Source of the DNA: Combretum micranthum
Lineage: Eukaryota; Streptophyta; Magnoliopsida; Myrtales; Combretaceae
NCBI GenBank assembly: GCA_024138025.1
Contig: JAMXBD010001245.1
Coordinates: 310,001 to 374,000, forward strand
Length of the DNA: 64,000 bases
Direction: 5' to 3'
Positions 24,698-37,193 of this stretch are shown here, in pieces. Made by a program: the position numbers and the translations under genes. Within the stretch, counting starts at the first letter, position 1. Every line of letters starts with the position of its first letter. Below the pieces are notes generated by a model. The model was not told the DNA's origin. It ran no database searches and saw only the letters and a list, made by a program, of their open reading frames with translations.

Positions 24698-24895
24698 CAA
24701 TTTTCCTCTCATAGTCCATGGGAGACTCCACGTGCATTGATCACCGGCACAATTATAAGGTAAGCCATTAAATTTCGGTGGCTTATGGATCAAGCCTTCC
24801 ACATTTTGAGGGATGGTTGCCGTTACAAGAGGAATAGATGGCACAGTATTGAATGGTGATGTAGGCTTAGTCGATTTCTCTAACCTGACGGTTGC
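24698..24895 (-). other. Short open frame of 66 codons, unrecognised
   Basis: A minus-strand frame without ATG, rich in P, T and S (STKPTSPFNTVPSIPLVTAT, VEGLIHKPPKFNGLPYNC). It stands out from its AT-rich surroundings. The KPPKFNG part recalls the start of copia Gag proteins, but that is weak. It could equally be chance. Confidence 0.15.
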
Positions 24896-25394
24896 TTAAT
24901 GTAAGGTTTTAAATTAATTAAATCTGTGGGCATGATGAATAGCTTATTTTTAACCGATTACTTAAACTTTATTTCATGCTTTGGTGGAATAATGAATTTT
25001 ACAAATCATGATCATAAATTCAAAAATAGAAAGAAAAGTCATGGATGAAATAGAATTTGCAAATCTTTAAAAATGACACGCATGTTACGAATCTTAGAGG
25101 GGATTGAAGAATTAGGATGGCAACAACTACAGATACTTGAGGAACTTTTCAAAAACATAATGAATTATGAAAGGTTAAATGATGATTGAAAATTGTCACA
25201 AGTTCTACGAATTCTGAACATTAAAAAAAAAAAAAGGAGTAATAAGAGAATTTATTTAATTTAATCATAAGTTTTTATGTATTTTGCAATTTCTAACGAT
25301 AAATGAACTTTCATTGGAAAGTTCCTTGTGGTCTTTATTACCTTCATATAGAAAAATTAGGTTTATTCATTCCATGTCCGCTTAAAATTAGGAA

Positions 25395-25398
<4 letters not shown>

Positions 25399-25425
<27 letters not shown>
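25399..25425. repeat. (TC)n microsatellite
   Basis: Perfect run of about 13 TC units in non-coding sequence. Confidence 0.9.
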
Positions 25426-28400
25426 TTGTAATTTTACTTATAATAGCAAATTCTTTTAATTTTTGTGATTTTTCTTTAAATTTAACGTAACACCTATAAG
25501 GAAATATGAAGCCACTTGAAAGCAGCTACCCCCATCGAGCAATATTGGGTATTATTATTACTTTCATCACTTGAACAAAAGACGATGACGAATAATGTGA
25601 TCCGATTCCATGCACCATTACCACGAAACCCTCTCAACATTAAATATTTATCCGTCTGAACATGACTACCTCAAGGAAAAAGCAACATTAAGCGTAAATT
25701 TAGGCGAAAAACACGGTTTCCTTTTACATTAACAAAGGCGTTTCTTATTCTTTTTTAAATTGGTAATTTAAGATGTGTGCTTCACACCCATCTCCCTTTC
25801 CAAATCTTTATTCTCAAACCTAAGATATTGGTGTCTTTAGGGCTGTATCCTCCTTATGAAGTTTTTAACATTATTAAAACATTAAAACAAAAGAACCAAA
25901 GTCCATGGGTCAAACATCGAATCTCCTCACCTAACACATCCATGGGGAGGGGTTAATGGTGTCAAACGATGTGTTATAATGCACCAACCACACACATATA
26001 TTAAAGATACTGCAATAAAGAGATAATAAATTCATTAGCTTCACCAACTTCGATAAATATAGGCACCAAACAAAAATAATGTAAACTTGGAAAGGCAAGA
26101 AATTTTAGCTTTTTGGTGTCAATAACCATTTATAATGCGATATACCAAAAATAATTGGGATTGTGCATTAAAGTTTGTTATATATCTATGCTAAAAGTCA
26201 ATCCAATTCATTGCTGTTAATAAATAAATAATCAAATCTTTTATATTTTAATTGCATCATTTAAATCCTCTATGTTTACATCATGTTCAATTAAGGGAGA
26301 CTGCACTTATAGAAAAGAAAAAAAATATTTCATGGTTAACACACATTACGTAAACACACCACTTGTATGTATACATGATGTGTAATTACCAACTATATGT
26401 TAACACATGGATAAGGTAGTTGATAATTTTTAAAATAATCAATACCCATAGGATCATGTATTGGAACATCATTGGTAATTATATACTACATATATATTAC
26501 ATACGGCGTGAAATACCCACCTATTTGCATTTCTTGAAAAACATTGACATAATTTTTCCTTCACTATAATACCAAATAAGACATTTACATGAACATATAC
26601 TTATAAATATTTTTGTTAGACCTACTCATCGTTAAACGTGAGAACTTTATGCACATTCCATTAATCCATATGCATCAAATCAAGTAATAAAACGACTTCA
26701 AGAGGATTTTATAATTGCTACTATTTGAAAGATTAACGTTTTGCTATATTTGAGGAAATTTTTTCAACAATAAAATAGCGGCTTAGAAACACTAGCAAAT
26801 TAAACAAATACTTTTCCTCAAATATTTTCGTGAATGTTTGTTTTAAAACGGATAGAAGACAGTTATTTGAAAGAATACAACGAAATACACGATGAGATGG
26901 ATACTTGCTAGGTGAACGAAGAGCAAAAGATAGAGATAATGAGACTTTAAAAAAGATAACAAAGCAACAATGGGACACAAGTCCTATGAATAATGCTATA
27001 TAAAACCCAATTATGACGCCGTATAGGTGTAGCAATTTTCCATTAAAGGGAGAGAAAACTAAAAAATGTGAATTAACATAGAAATAAAGATAATATTTAT
27101 TTAGGCAATCTTAAAATAACCTGTTTTAACAAGGGATAAATTTCCCTTCTTTTTAAAAGTTCGAAAGATATGTTTCTACAATTCTTAACTTTTCCTGCAA
27201 CGTATCCTTCTTTCTCTTACATTTCTTTCCAACTACAATTCCACTTCTATACTCTAAAATTGTATGCAACCAATGAACCTTAATAAAAATATTTGAGGTA
27301 AGTAAAGTATTTTCTCTTTTATCATGTTTTGGGAGTAATAAACAAAATATTTATGAAAGTAAGACATTTCAAAGGTGGATCGATGAAGGGGAAATAGGAA
27401 AAGCAAGTTTTGTAGAAAGTTGAGGGTGTGAAATGTGGGTGTTAAACTTTGGTGTTTAGTAACATTAAACGAATTTGAATAAAAAATTTGATGTACATGT
27501 ACACGGTTTCTTTCATCCATGTGTTGGTTGGAAAGTTTATGGTGTTTTTGACTTTAAAGAAAATGCCAATACAAGAAGAAGCGAGTAAATAAATTCCTGT
27601 TGTTAGTGTTTGTGTTAACGTGTATATGTGTTGCGGTGTTACAAAAGATGTATAAACGGTGAATTGATATGCGTTTGGCTTTAGGAATGAAAATATGATG
27701 TTTTGGATTAGTAATGTTTGGAAAAATCTTCATCTAGTTTAATAGGAATAGAACGTGGTTGTGTTGACACCTTTGTTGAGCTATCCATCTTGACATGACT
27801 AACAAATAGTCGTGTTGAGATCCGTGTGAGAGAACATGAGATGTTCAAGTTGTATTTAGTGGAACTTCTTTAAAACTTGGAAGATTTCCTTTTTAAAGTG
27901 CATGAAACTTGTTAAATTCCTCTCTTTGGGATTGAATTTTACTTTAAACCCTAAAACCTGAGATGGTACAAAGCAAAGTACAAATTTCTTATTTATAATT
28001 AATATTTAATCTAAGTTTTAAACTAAATATATACAAGTATCATATAAAAATTTCACACTACCTCATAAATAAATTTAAGTAGTTTGAAAGTGTAAATGAT
28101 TCTAAATGCTTTTTGTATATTGTGACTTAGGTTTAGACAGTTTTAGATGTTTAAATATAGGACGAGTCATCATTTTACGTACGTATGTACTGTGTTGGTT
28201 CTTCATGCTCAATTAGTATAGGATTCCATACAGAATGATTAAGTACTTGCTCCTAATTTTTTTTTTTTTTTGTGTCTATTTGGTTATGGTTAGTGGGTCA
28301 GGAGAATTGGTTGTACTACGCTATGATAATCGTTGTATAATGCTGTCCTTTCTTAGAGTCGTACTTGAAGATGATTATGGGTTGATTTAGGAGATTTGGG

Positions 28401-31400
28401 TTTGTCAACTCATTGGTATTTAGAGAACCTAACATCGTATATGTATATCTTATGTATATATGTGAATTATCCATTTAATGTTTGCATGATGTAAAATTCA
28501 AGTTAACAAATCACTATTTGTTGCATTTTAATTTTGTGAAATCATGTGGTTGTGTTACTGTTTGAGCATGCATATGTGGTTGTGGTATATAGGCACTAAT
28601 TCTTACTCGTCTTTTTATCTATTTTAGGTATAAGTGAGAGAAAAGAACCATATGCAATATTAACTATTGTAATTTGCTTGTGAATCATGAGGACGAGTCT
28701 TAGAAATGATGTGTTGGTATTTGGTGATTCAACTGTCTATGGTGGATTAAGTGGCAAAGTTGATTAGTTAACAATCATACCTACTAGATATAAATCTTAA
28801 ATTGTTATTTGACTTATTAGAATGTAGGATCGAGAGTCTATGAGTTATCCTCTGAGCAATATTTGTTAAGAATAAATTGATACCATACTATGAATATTAC
28901 TTGAAGAGCTATGGTCATATTTTGTATAACTGATAAATTATTTGTGATACTTAGTAGGTTTTAAACTTTCATGTATTCATATCTAATATGGACACAAGAC
29001 GGACTATGCTTGTCCTTTTGTTTAGAGCATTACAAAATGGAACCATAATGGGTTTAATTGTACATGTTATCTTTTGAATTCCTTAATAAAGTATAAAAAG
29101 AGCACTATCATAGAATAGTATGAAGTGCTTAATTAAATTTCTAGCATACAGTTGTGAAACATAAACAATTAGCTATGAGGCATCGTCAATCACATTTGGG
29201 CTCCTACATATAAAAATAAAGATACCCCAATCTTATAAAATGTATAAAAACAAAAAGAATAGATTCATTTAAGACATTCACTTTTAAAAAAAGTGACAAC
29301 ATTAATATTTCCACATGTGAGAAACCCTGAAGGTGAACACGAAATTTCTATAGGAATCTTCACTTTTCTATGTTGAATAAGTGATTAATAATATGATACT
29401 CAAATCTTAGAAAACTCTTCATATTAGCCATCCCAGTTTAAAAGGTAGGTAGAGATATGAGTAGGCATACTATAGAAACATCATCCTAATGGGTACTCCA
29501 AATGCCGTTTTTCTTTTCAATAAAGAAAAAAAAAAAAAGGAATTTCCACCTTTTTTTTGTTTTTTATTGATGTTTTAGGAATTTTGCAACCAGTATTTTG
29601 AGAGTTGATACTCAATAAAACCGAGTTACAATCAGCTCAGGGACATTCAAACACAAAATACAAAATCGAGGGTATAACATATGAATAAAAGATAAGGATG
29701 ATATTGAGACAACCAATTTAATAACCTAAGTACTACTCATTAAAACTGTCAAATGTTTGACTGCAATTCGCTCAACAGTATTGAAAGAGTAAATATTCAT
29801 TCAGGTCTTATTTAGTTTTTTTTTTTATGTATCAAATGAATCATTGAGAAAAAAAGAAAAAACTAAATAGTCATTTAATTCATATGACTTTATGTTGATA
29901 GACAATCAAGTTGCCTTTTGATGTTTCTCATGCTGTATGACTGCGTAGAAAGGACGAATGGTTTAATAACATAGGTCAATCACGATTAAATTGCTGCATA
30001 TTAATGCAATTGGCGGGTAGAGATGAAATGGGGCAAGTTTTTATAGGATATTGGATTTGATGCTATAGAGTTTTACATGGATTTTGGGAAAAGAATCTTG
30101 AATAATTATGAAACCATTGGAAACTCGAATCCATCATAAATTAGCTCCGATTGCATTTAGGGCACATAAGGCTTAGAGTCTTATGAATAGATAATCTAAT
30201 ATATTATATATTATATATATATATATTATCTTTACAATGGGAAAAGGAGATAGACCTCTTATTTAAGAGATCAAACAAATGCTATTAAGCTACAATGCTA
30301 TTTACGGATAATCTAAAATATAGTATCATATGATTCATTTTCAAAAACTCTACTCCACAAATTCATAGGCCACAATAAATGTTAGTTTAAGAGGGATTCT
30401 ATAGTACATATCCACTAAAACTACTATTGTTATGGTGTTTAGTTAAGGAAAAAATAATTTTTAATGAATTATTATTATGTAATATAATAAATAACAATTT
30501 AAGTCCCTACACATATAAATCGTGTGTTTTTTTTTTCAATTTTTATTATAAATACCATTGTTTTAAAAATATCACATATATAATTATTATTTAACTGTAA
30601 TAAAGACAAATGTCATTATAAATGTTTTTTAAAAATTTACTTTAATAATTACTTATTTTATTATACCAAAAGAACAAATAGATATTGCAACTTTATTATA
30701 TTCCGATTGAATTGGAATTCAATTCCCCATTCATTCTATACGGTGGAGTGAACGAGCGGTTAATATAATTATGACCTACTATAATATTTTTGAGGGATAG
30801 AAAAATGGAATCAGATCATTTTCGTTGAAAAATTGGTGTTCAATCTACTCAATTATTAGGGTTTTCTCATTGGCATGATGGTTTTTTTATTGGTCCACAT
30901 TAAAGTGTAAATTGAAAATGAACAATGATGATGAAAAGTATATTTATAATTTTTCCTTCCTTTATTAAAGTCTAAAGTTCTAGGTGATACAAGAGAAGTG
31001 AATGTGGAACCCTGGAACATAGAGAGAACTTTCCTGTCATTATTAAGCAGAGCTATTTTTTTGCATTCAGTAGTTGTCTCTGGAGTCCAGTTTACGCCCC
31101 AGGTCATGTGTACTTTGTCCATTTTATGCTCGACTTGTGACCATTTCAGATAGAACTGTCCCAGCCACTCTTTGACTCACTTCTTCTCCACGATTTCTAT
31201 GCTTCCTTTTATTGTCCATCGTACAACTAATTTAAAAACACACAAAAGATGTACCATGTAAAGTAGTCTGAATAGCTAAAATTCAGCACAAAGTGTACAT
31301 CACCAAACAAGATTAGCGAAGGACAACTTAGGTCCGAATCTCTTTCTCCATTATAATGGCAAAATAAAAACAAGATTAATCAAACAAATATAATAGGATA

Positions 31401-32714
31401 AGTGATTGACAAATATTAATGTATGCTATTTATTTATTGGGAATACTAAAATAAGAAGGGATCAAATATCTCATATAAGTTTAAGTAAGGTATGAATGGT
31501 TTATTAAAATGAGAAACCAATGTTTTGTAAGATGGGTGAAACAGGAATCCATTTTGAAAAACTAATAAAAAATTATATAAATATTAATATCTTATTTCAC
31601 TTATTTTACAAAATATTTGTTCTTTCTTAATTACTCGTACATTACTACATCAAATGAACTTTGCTGATGCATAGGTATAATATGATGTATTTTATTTTTT
31701 ATGTATATCATATGTACATTACAACTATTAGAAAATGGAAAAATTAAACCACATCATTATTTGGAAATCAATGTTTATATCACTAAAAAATGGGATTGGC
31801 AAAAGTATTATTTATTTTATATAGAAAGTTTCTCAGAATTCCATCATTTGTATACATATACATATTTATTTTTTAAAAAAGAAGGAACTATTGTAGATCT
31901 ATAAAAAAATTTAATTCAGCATGTTTTACCGACCTGTGTTGATGGCTTGTGACAATCTCACATAGAAAAGGGAGGTGGCTTATAAGAGATTCTTTTGTAT
32001 TCTTTTACTTTTATTTAATTATTTATTTTCTTAAAAAGGTCCATCAATTTAATATACCCTTTCTCAGTGTAGCCTTAAATGAGCATTTTCAAAGTGATGC
32101 CTCTTTTTTTAAATTTTTTTGGCCCCTTAAAAAAAGTGTGTATAGTAAAGTCCACAAAACACTTGTTACAAAAACTTTGTATAAAATCAAATTATCATAA
32201 TTATTACAATTAATTTCTCAATATAAAATATGGCTTTGGTACCTCATTACAAGAGCATAAATCAAAAGTGAAAGAAATTTACGTTTTAAGCTTATGAACA
32301 AGTGTCTAAATTTCATCTTATTTCGTTTCCAGAAAAAGTGATGAAGTTGATTATAATAAAAGGTATGCATGAACATAGCGATATTGCGATTTTGAATTTC
32401 ATGTGATATGGCAATTAAAAAATTACAAGTGAATGTAGGGAATTAATAGAGTTTATGATATATGACAAGGAAAGAGCTGGTTTTGTTAATTTCAACAATC
32501 GGGTGGGTTTGAGCTGCTGTTTTTATCTATATTACAAGGGGCGTTTGAAATCGATAATGGGAACTACAATATTAATGGAAAGACTAAGGGGTGAGATGCT
32601 GGGAGCTTTACGATTTAATTAATTATATAAATTAGTATATTAATTATTTTAATGATTCATTTGCGAGTGCATATGAATCTAATCGCTTTAAATAGTCAAC
32701 GTGATGGATCTATT

Positions 32715-33843
32715 ACAATTAGGGATAATGTTAAGAGTAGTATATGAACTTTTGTAAAAAAATTCAATTAGGTACCTAAAAATTTGTTTTTGAGAATTTG
32801 GTACCTGAATAAAATTTTCATAGAATTTTTTTATATTTAAAATTTGCTTTTGACAATTTCATTACCTAAATAAAATTTTTGTGGACTTTTTTCAAATCTG
32901 ATTGATCTTGCTTTAGGTGTGAAAATGGTCCGCGAAAATTTTGTTCAAGCATCAAAATTGTCAAAATCAAACTTCAGGTATGAAAAAAGTCTACGAAAAC
33001 TTTATTCAGGTATCGAATTATTTAAAATAAGATCATGGATCTCACGATTCTACGTAGAATCATTAGTCTGTTTGTAGAATCGGAACGTAGGATCGAAATA
33101 TAGAAAAATAAGTTTCTACAACCCATTCAATACAGTTTTAAAAAACTATTGATAAACTTATAGAAGTTGCAAAAGAAAAAAATGAAATACATAATGGGTG
33201 TAAAAAAATAAATTAATTAAGTTTACGTTTTCATGATAACTCTTAGTTCATAATATAACATACATAAAAAAAAGAGTGGGTATATTTAAAATTAAGTTCT
33301 TTTCTACTATTTTGTTTGAAAGAAGCTATATACTGAAGGAGAATAAAACCTTTCAGCATATCTTAAATTCATCATCATATAATGAGATAAATAGGTTTTA
33401 TTATAAACTTTACAACTGTAACTTAACTTAAATGAATACTATAAATATATAACAGAGGAGTTGAGTGGGAGAGGGGAAGAGATAGAGAGAGTGTGTGAAC
33501 AATATTGAAAAGTGATAAAGAAGATGTATCATTCTAATAATTGATGAGCTTGTAAAAATATGGTTGTATTTTTCATAGTAGCTTAATTGGATCAAATAGG
33601 TAAAATCGGTAAACTAGGCTAAAAACGTAACTTTCTATCGAGTTTAAATATAGACTCGATTGAAATTGTAACAGTTTAAAAAAATGATTCTACGTACGAA
33701 TCAACTCAAAAGAGTCTTCTAAAATCATAAACTTATAGAATCATATAGATAAATTCTGAGTTTGACAACTATGATTCAAAATGAAACTTTAGGTACCTAA
33801 TTAAATATTTTATGAAAGTTCATGTTCCATTTTTATCATTAAT
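32715..33843. mobile_element. GGTACCTAA-family foldback, interrupted
   Basis: Left arm (from GGGATAATGTTAAGAG, with ATGAACTTTTGTAAAAAA and TCAATTAGGTACCTAAA) pairs with the right arm at 33780-33843, whose rc reads AACATGAACTTTCATAAAAT and ATTAGGTACCTAAAG. About 750 bases of unrelated sequence (about 33025-33775) separate the inner parts. Confidence 0.6.
33025..33775. repeat. Palindrome-bearing insert within the foldback element
   Basis: Carries the perfect palindrome GATTCTACGTAGAATC (33046-33061) near one end and a near-palindrome GATTCTACGTACGAATC (33686-33702) near the other, plus several TAGAATC words. These look like the terminal regions of a second inverted-repeat element. Exact ends and target duplication not resolved. 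Confidence 0.4.
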
Positions 33844-35513
33844 CTTTAAAATTAACTACAAAACCCTAAAATTTTCCAACGAATTTTGTAGGTGGGTCGC
33901 CAAAATGAAAAATCTAGGAACATCTACTTATGGAAAAAACCACCCCAATTCCACATATCTTTGCTATGGTGGTAAAGGGAAAGTTCATCACTCTTGTCAT
34001 CATTCCATGGAAATAGGCTAAAGAACCACCCACCACTAAGGTGGTCCTACAACAACTCTCCTTGACGATGGAGTAATTCGTTTAGAAGATTCCCCAAGTA
34101 TGAATACGTTTGTATATTTATATTTGTATTCATATGTGTTTGAAATTGATCATATTCTCCCATCACGCTCGTCGGCAATATATAAATAATAAAAAGTACT
34201 TCATTGTGTTAAACTCCACACCTTACTTTTTCAATGGACGACATTAATGTGAACTTACATTATATCGTCATTATATATGTCGTCATCATTTACAATTATA
34301 CATTCATATATATATATATATGTGTGTGTGTAATTCATTGGTGCATTTAAGAGGAGGTAGAAAAAGTTTGTCCAAACACGTCCACTCAATATGGACACTC
34401 ATCTTTATTTGTAGAATCTTGGATAAAAAAAAATCAGTAACTTTATTTTCAAGTGAAATGGACGAAAATGAAAGTGTTTTTACTTTGAAAAGCATTTTTT
34501 CCTTTTTTTTTTCCTCCCTAAAATTAAAGGAAATGGAAAGTATAAAATGGGTATGACGTTTTTTCCCCCTTTTTGGGCCACTAAATGGCCATGACTTTAA
34601 AATTATAGAAAGTAGAAACATTCTTATGATATAATTTACCAAAACAAAGCTGGGGTAATAACTTTTCCAAGTACTATAAAAAAATTCTGCACCTAGTTTT
34701 AATATCGATGAATACTTAATCTACCAAAACTTTGCTTTAGGAAGGAAGGTTTTCTTCCATCATTTAATAGTTACAATTCGTAAAAATGCAAAATGCTTAT
34801 AAATTTTTCTCTTTGATATGATTTCAGAGGAAAGGCTTTAGTTTTAAAACTGATGACAAGAGAAAGGCACTCTTTTTTTTTTTTTTCCGCTTCTTATTCT
34901 TTTTTGATAATAAATTATATTTATTCAGCAACCCTCTAATTTAAAAACTAAAAATTTAAAATAAAATATATGAAAAGCACATGATTAATTTAATGATATA
35001 TGACTAAATATATTTGAAATGGGAATCTTGTGCTATTCCAATACGAGACCGTGAATACAAAAAGCTAATATGAAATTAATATTAAGGATTGAATTACAGT
35101 TGAAATATAAGAATATTTCGGTGATTACGATATAAAGGAGAATTTAAAACTAATACCTCTTACTAAGGATATTATGATAAAATCATTAGGTTATAAGATC
35201 AAATTTTCAAATTTAAGAACACAAATAGATGCCATTAAACTAAAACTTCTTTTTTCTAATTATAAATGTTTTTGTTTGATAAATTATCTATTTAAAAATA
35301 ATAAAAAATATTAAAATGATAAAAAAGCCAATCAATCAATTTGGACTCCACTTATTTTAAAAGTCTATTTGTTTAGTTGGTGTACAAACAACACACAAAA
35401 ACGTTATTTAGATATAAATAAAAAATAATATAAAATACTAGTAAAATAAAAAATATATAAATACAAATACAAATACAAATAAAAAATAAATCCTAAATTT
35501 AAAAATACTAACT
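33844..35513. other. Intergenic, no gene seen
   Basis: AT-rich. Overlapping 78- and 112-codon frames near 34304-34642 lie on opposite strands of the same A/T-rich tract and look like chance. 35370-35490 has ATACAAAT repeats and could be a decayed MITE. Confidence 0.5.
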
Positions 35514-35900
35514 ACCGAAAAAGTTCATAATATCGAGATTCGACGGGACCGAAAGAACACGGAGAACATAGATGTTGTGAACATCCGTCCGCCGTTGGTA
35601 AGCCCGCGTCGAACAAATACCTGTCGACACGACCGTACATTGGGGGTGGTGGCAGAAATCCACGTGAGACAAAGGGAAGCCAAGCCTCATGTCGGCTACG
35701 TGGATACAACTGTTAATAAAGAATAAGTGGCTAGGTAAAATGAAAAACCAAAAAAAAAAAAAATGAATGTTACGGTGACGGCAAAGACGGCGGGCTCCAT
35801 CATCGTAAAAGCATTTTTTTCGGGGTCCCACTACGGATTTTCGAACTCCAGGTCCCATTTCATGGGTTTTAGTTCCGTTTACTCGAAGACCGGGCAAAGA
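35514..35900. other. GC- and CpG-rich block upstream of TPP
   Basis: About 390 bases with many CpG dinucleotides (CCGTCCGCCGTTGG, CCCGCGTCGAAC, GACGGCGGGCTCC) and a CACGTG core near 35661, in otherwise very AT-rich DNA. A minus-strand frame is open for 129 codons (35508-35897) but shows no recognisable domain and contains a low-complexity FFFFWFF stretch. It may be a distal promoter of TPP, a gene relic or part of an unknown element. I do not recognise it. Confidence 0.4.
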
Positions 35901-36159
35901 GAGAGAGAGAAAGCAGTATGAGAAAATTATAGATTGGATAATACACCTTACATGTTATAAAATATATAAATATTAATAATATTTGATATGTAAAACAGAT
36001 GATTATTTCGATTTATTATTACTTATGCACTACAAGTACATGTATATAGGATGTAATACTTTCATTATGATATGATTTTGAAGGAAAGATTCAATAAAAA
36101 TAAGTCATTATATGAAGTTATTACTTATACACTACTGATGCATGAACCTATTATTTGGA

Positions 36160-36355
36160 TATCAGGTTTGGTATTATTTTTGTTTTATTTTTAAATCGAA
36201 TTGATATTGAAACGATATACATATGATATCGATAAAAAACTAATAGTTTTACTTATGAACTGATTAAATTGAATCGATACTAATCTGATATAGATACAGA
36301 TACAGATCCAATACTGATAAAAATTTGATAATCTAAAATAGTCTAATACCAACAT
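36160..36355. repeat. Dispersed repeat in the TPP upstream region
   Basis: A run of GATAC/GATATAGATAC-like words and an ACTTATGAACTGAT segment closely resembles 20815-21000. The two share the same word order and are diverged. It ends about 190 bases before the TPP TATA box, so a mobile-element relic forms part of the proximal upstream region. Confidence 0.5.
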
Positions 36356-36547
36356 TGTGGTATGGTTTCAAAGAAAAAATTACCTGAGAACAGTATAATG
36401 TATTCCATATGTATAGTCATGCGAAAATTATATATTATTTTATCCATTTATTTTAAATACATCGATATTTACTCACCGGGGCTGTTTTATATCACGGATT
36501 TCCTTTTCTTTTTTTCCCAGTTTCGTCCTTTTGTGTCGGATCACAAT

Positions 36548-36555
36548 TATAAATA
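36548..36555 (+). promoter_or_regulatory. TATA box of the TPP gene
   Basis: TATAAATA followed by a C-rich stretch, about 90 bases before a CT-rich leader and 646 bases before the start codon. Spacing would put transcription start near 36580. The strand and position fit the TPP gene; no transcript data support it here. Confidence 0.65.
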
Positions 36556-36637
36556 CCCCATTAGTCCCTCTGTCCCTCTCACGTCCAGTCCAGTTACAAT
36601 TAGCACTCACGAACAGATATCCCCAGCACTCGTGCTC

Positions 36638-36675
36638 ACTCTCTCTCTCACTATCTCTCTCTAAATTCTCTCTCC
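36638..36675 (+). promoter_or_regulatory. CT-rich 5' leader tract of TPP
   Basis: Nearly pure CT repeats with short interruptions, between the TATA box and the leader intron. Pyrimidine tracts of this kind are common in plant 5' leaders and near transcription starts. It is probably transcribed; its regulatory role is inference. Confidence 0.45.
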
Positions 36676-36889
36676 AAAACAAAATCCGTCCTTTTTGCAA
36701 CTCGTTCTCATTTACTCTCAAAATTCTGCTGTGTTCTGAGCTTTGATTTCGATTTGCTTTGCTTTTTAAAGCGTGGAAAATCAGAATTCTTGGTTTACTT
36801 AAAACTCTAACAGGGCACACTCTGTATCATTACAGCTCTATAAATCCATTTCTCCAGAGACACTACTCTTGACCCACCAAGTTTTTAAG

Positions 36890-37156
36890 GTACCATTATT
36901 GCGCTAGTACTAAGTTTTTCCTTTTGTTTGTCTTTTTCATTCTGAGGGTTCCAGTAGTTTTCATGAAAATTGAGCTCTACCAGACACATAATTTTTGTAA
37001 CATAGCAGTAGTTGCTGTTTATATATTTTGAAGTTTTTGAGTTTAGTACGGGCATTTTTTTTTTTGCTGAAACATCAATTTGAAGACTTGATCAATCGAA
37101 CCCAGTTTTTAATTATGTCTAAAAAATAAAGGGTTGCTTTTCTTTTTTCATGACAG
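36890..37156 (+). other. Probable intron in the TPP 5' leader
   Basis: A donor (AAG/GTACCA) at 36890 and an acceptor after a T-rich stretch (TTCATGACAG) ending at 37156 would remove 267 bases of T-rich sequence. This leaves a short spacer before the ATG at 37194. It would also remove the in-frame upstream ATG at 37134, whose MLFFFHDSD extension does not look like a TPP N-terminus. Leader introns are known in plant TPP genes; this one is predicted only from splice-site look. Confidence 0.45.
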
Positions 37157-37193
37157 TGATCAAAGTAGTACAATAATTCAAGAAATAGCGAAA

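Larger units (their letters stand above)
24031..32714. other. Long gene-poor stretch
   Basis: About 8.7 kb of AT-rich sequence. Frames of 88-100 codons at 26733, 27254 and 30856 (all minus) have low-complexity or random-like products and no motif. No TIR pair, LTR or exon series recognised beyond the short frame at 24698 and the (TC)n run at 25399. Confidence 0.5.

Noticed and set aside
26733..27520. Two minus frames of 100 and 88 codons in a row
   Set aside because: Random-like composition, no motif, no splice sites linking them and no promoter-like context.
34304..34642. 112-codon minus frame overlapping a 78-codon plus frame
   Set aside because: Both read through the same A/T-rich tract, with lysine- or phenylalanine-rich products and no domain.
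37134..37193. Upstream in-frame ATG as the TPP start
   Set aside because: It lies in a T-rich stretch that looks like a leader intron, and the added residues do not resemble TPP N-termini.
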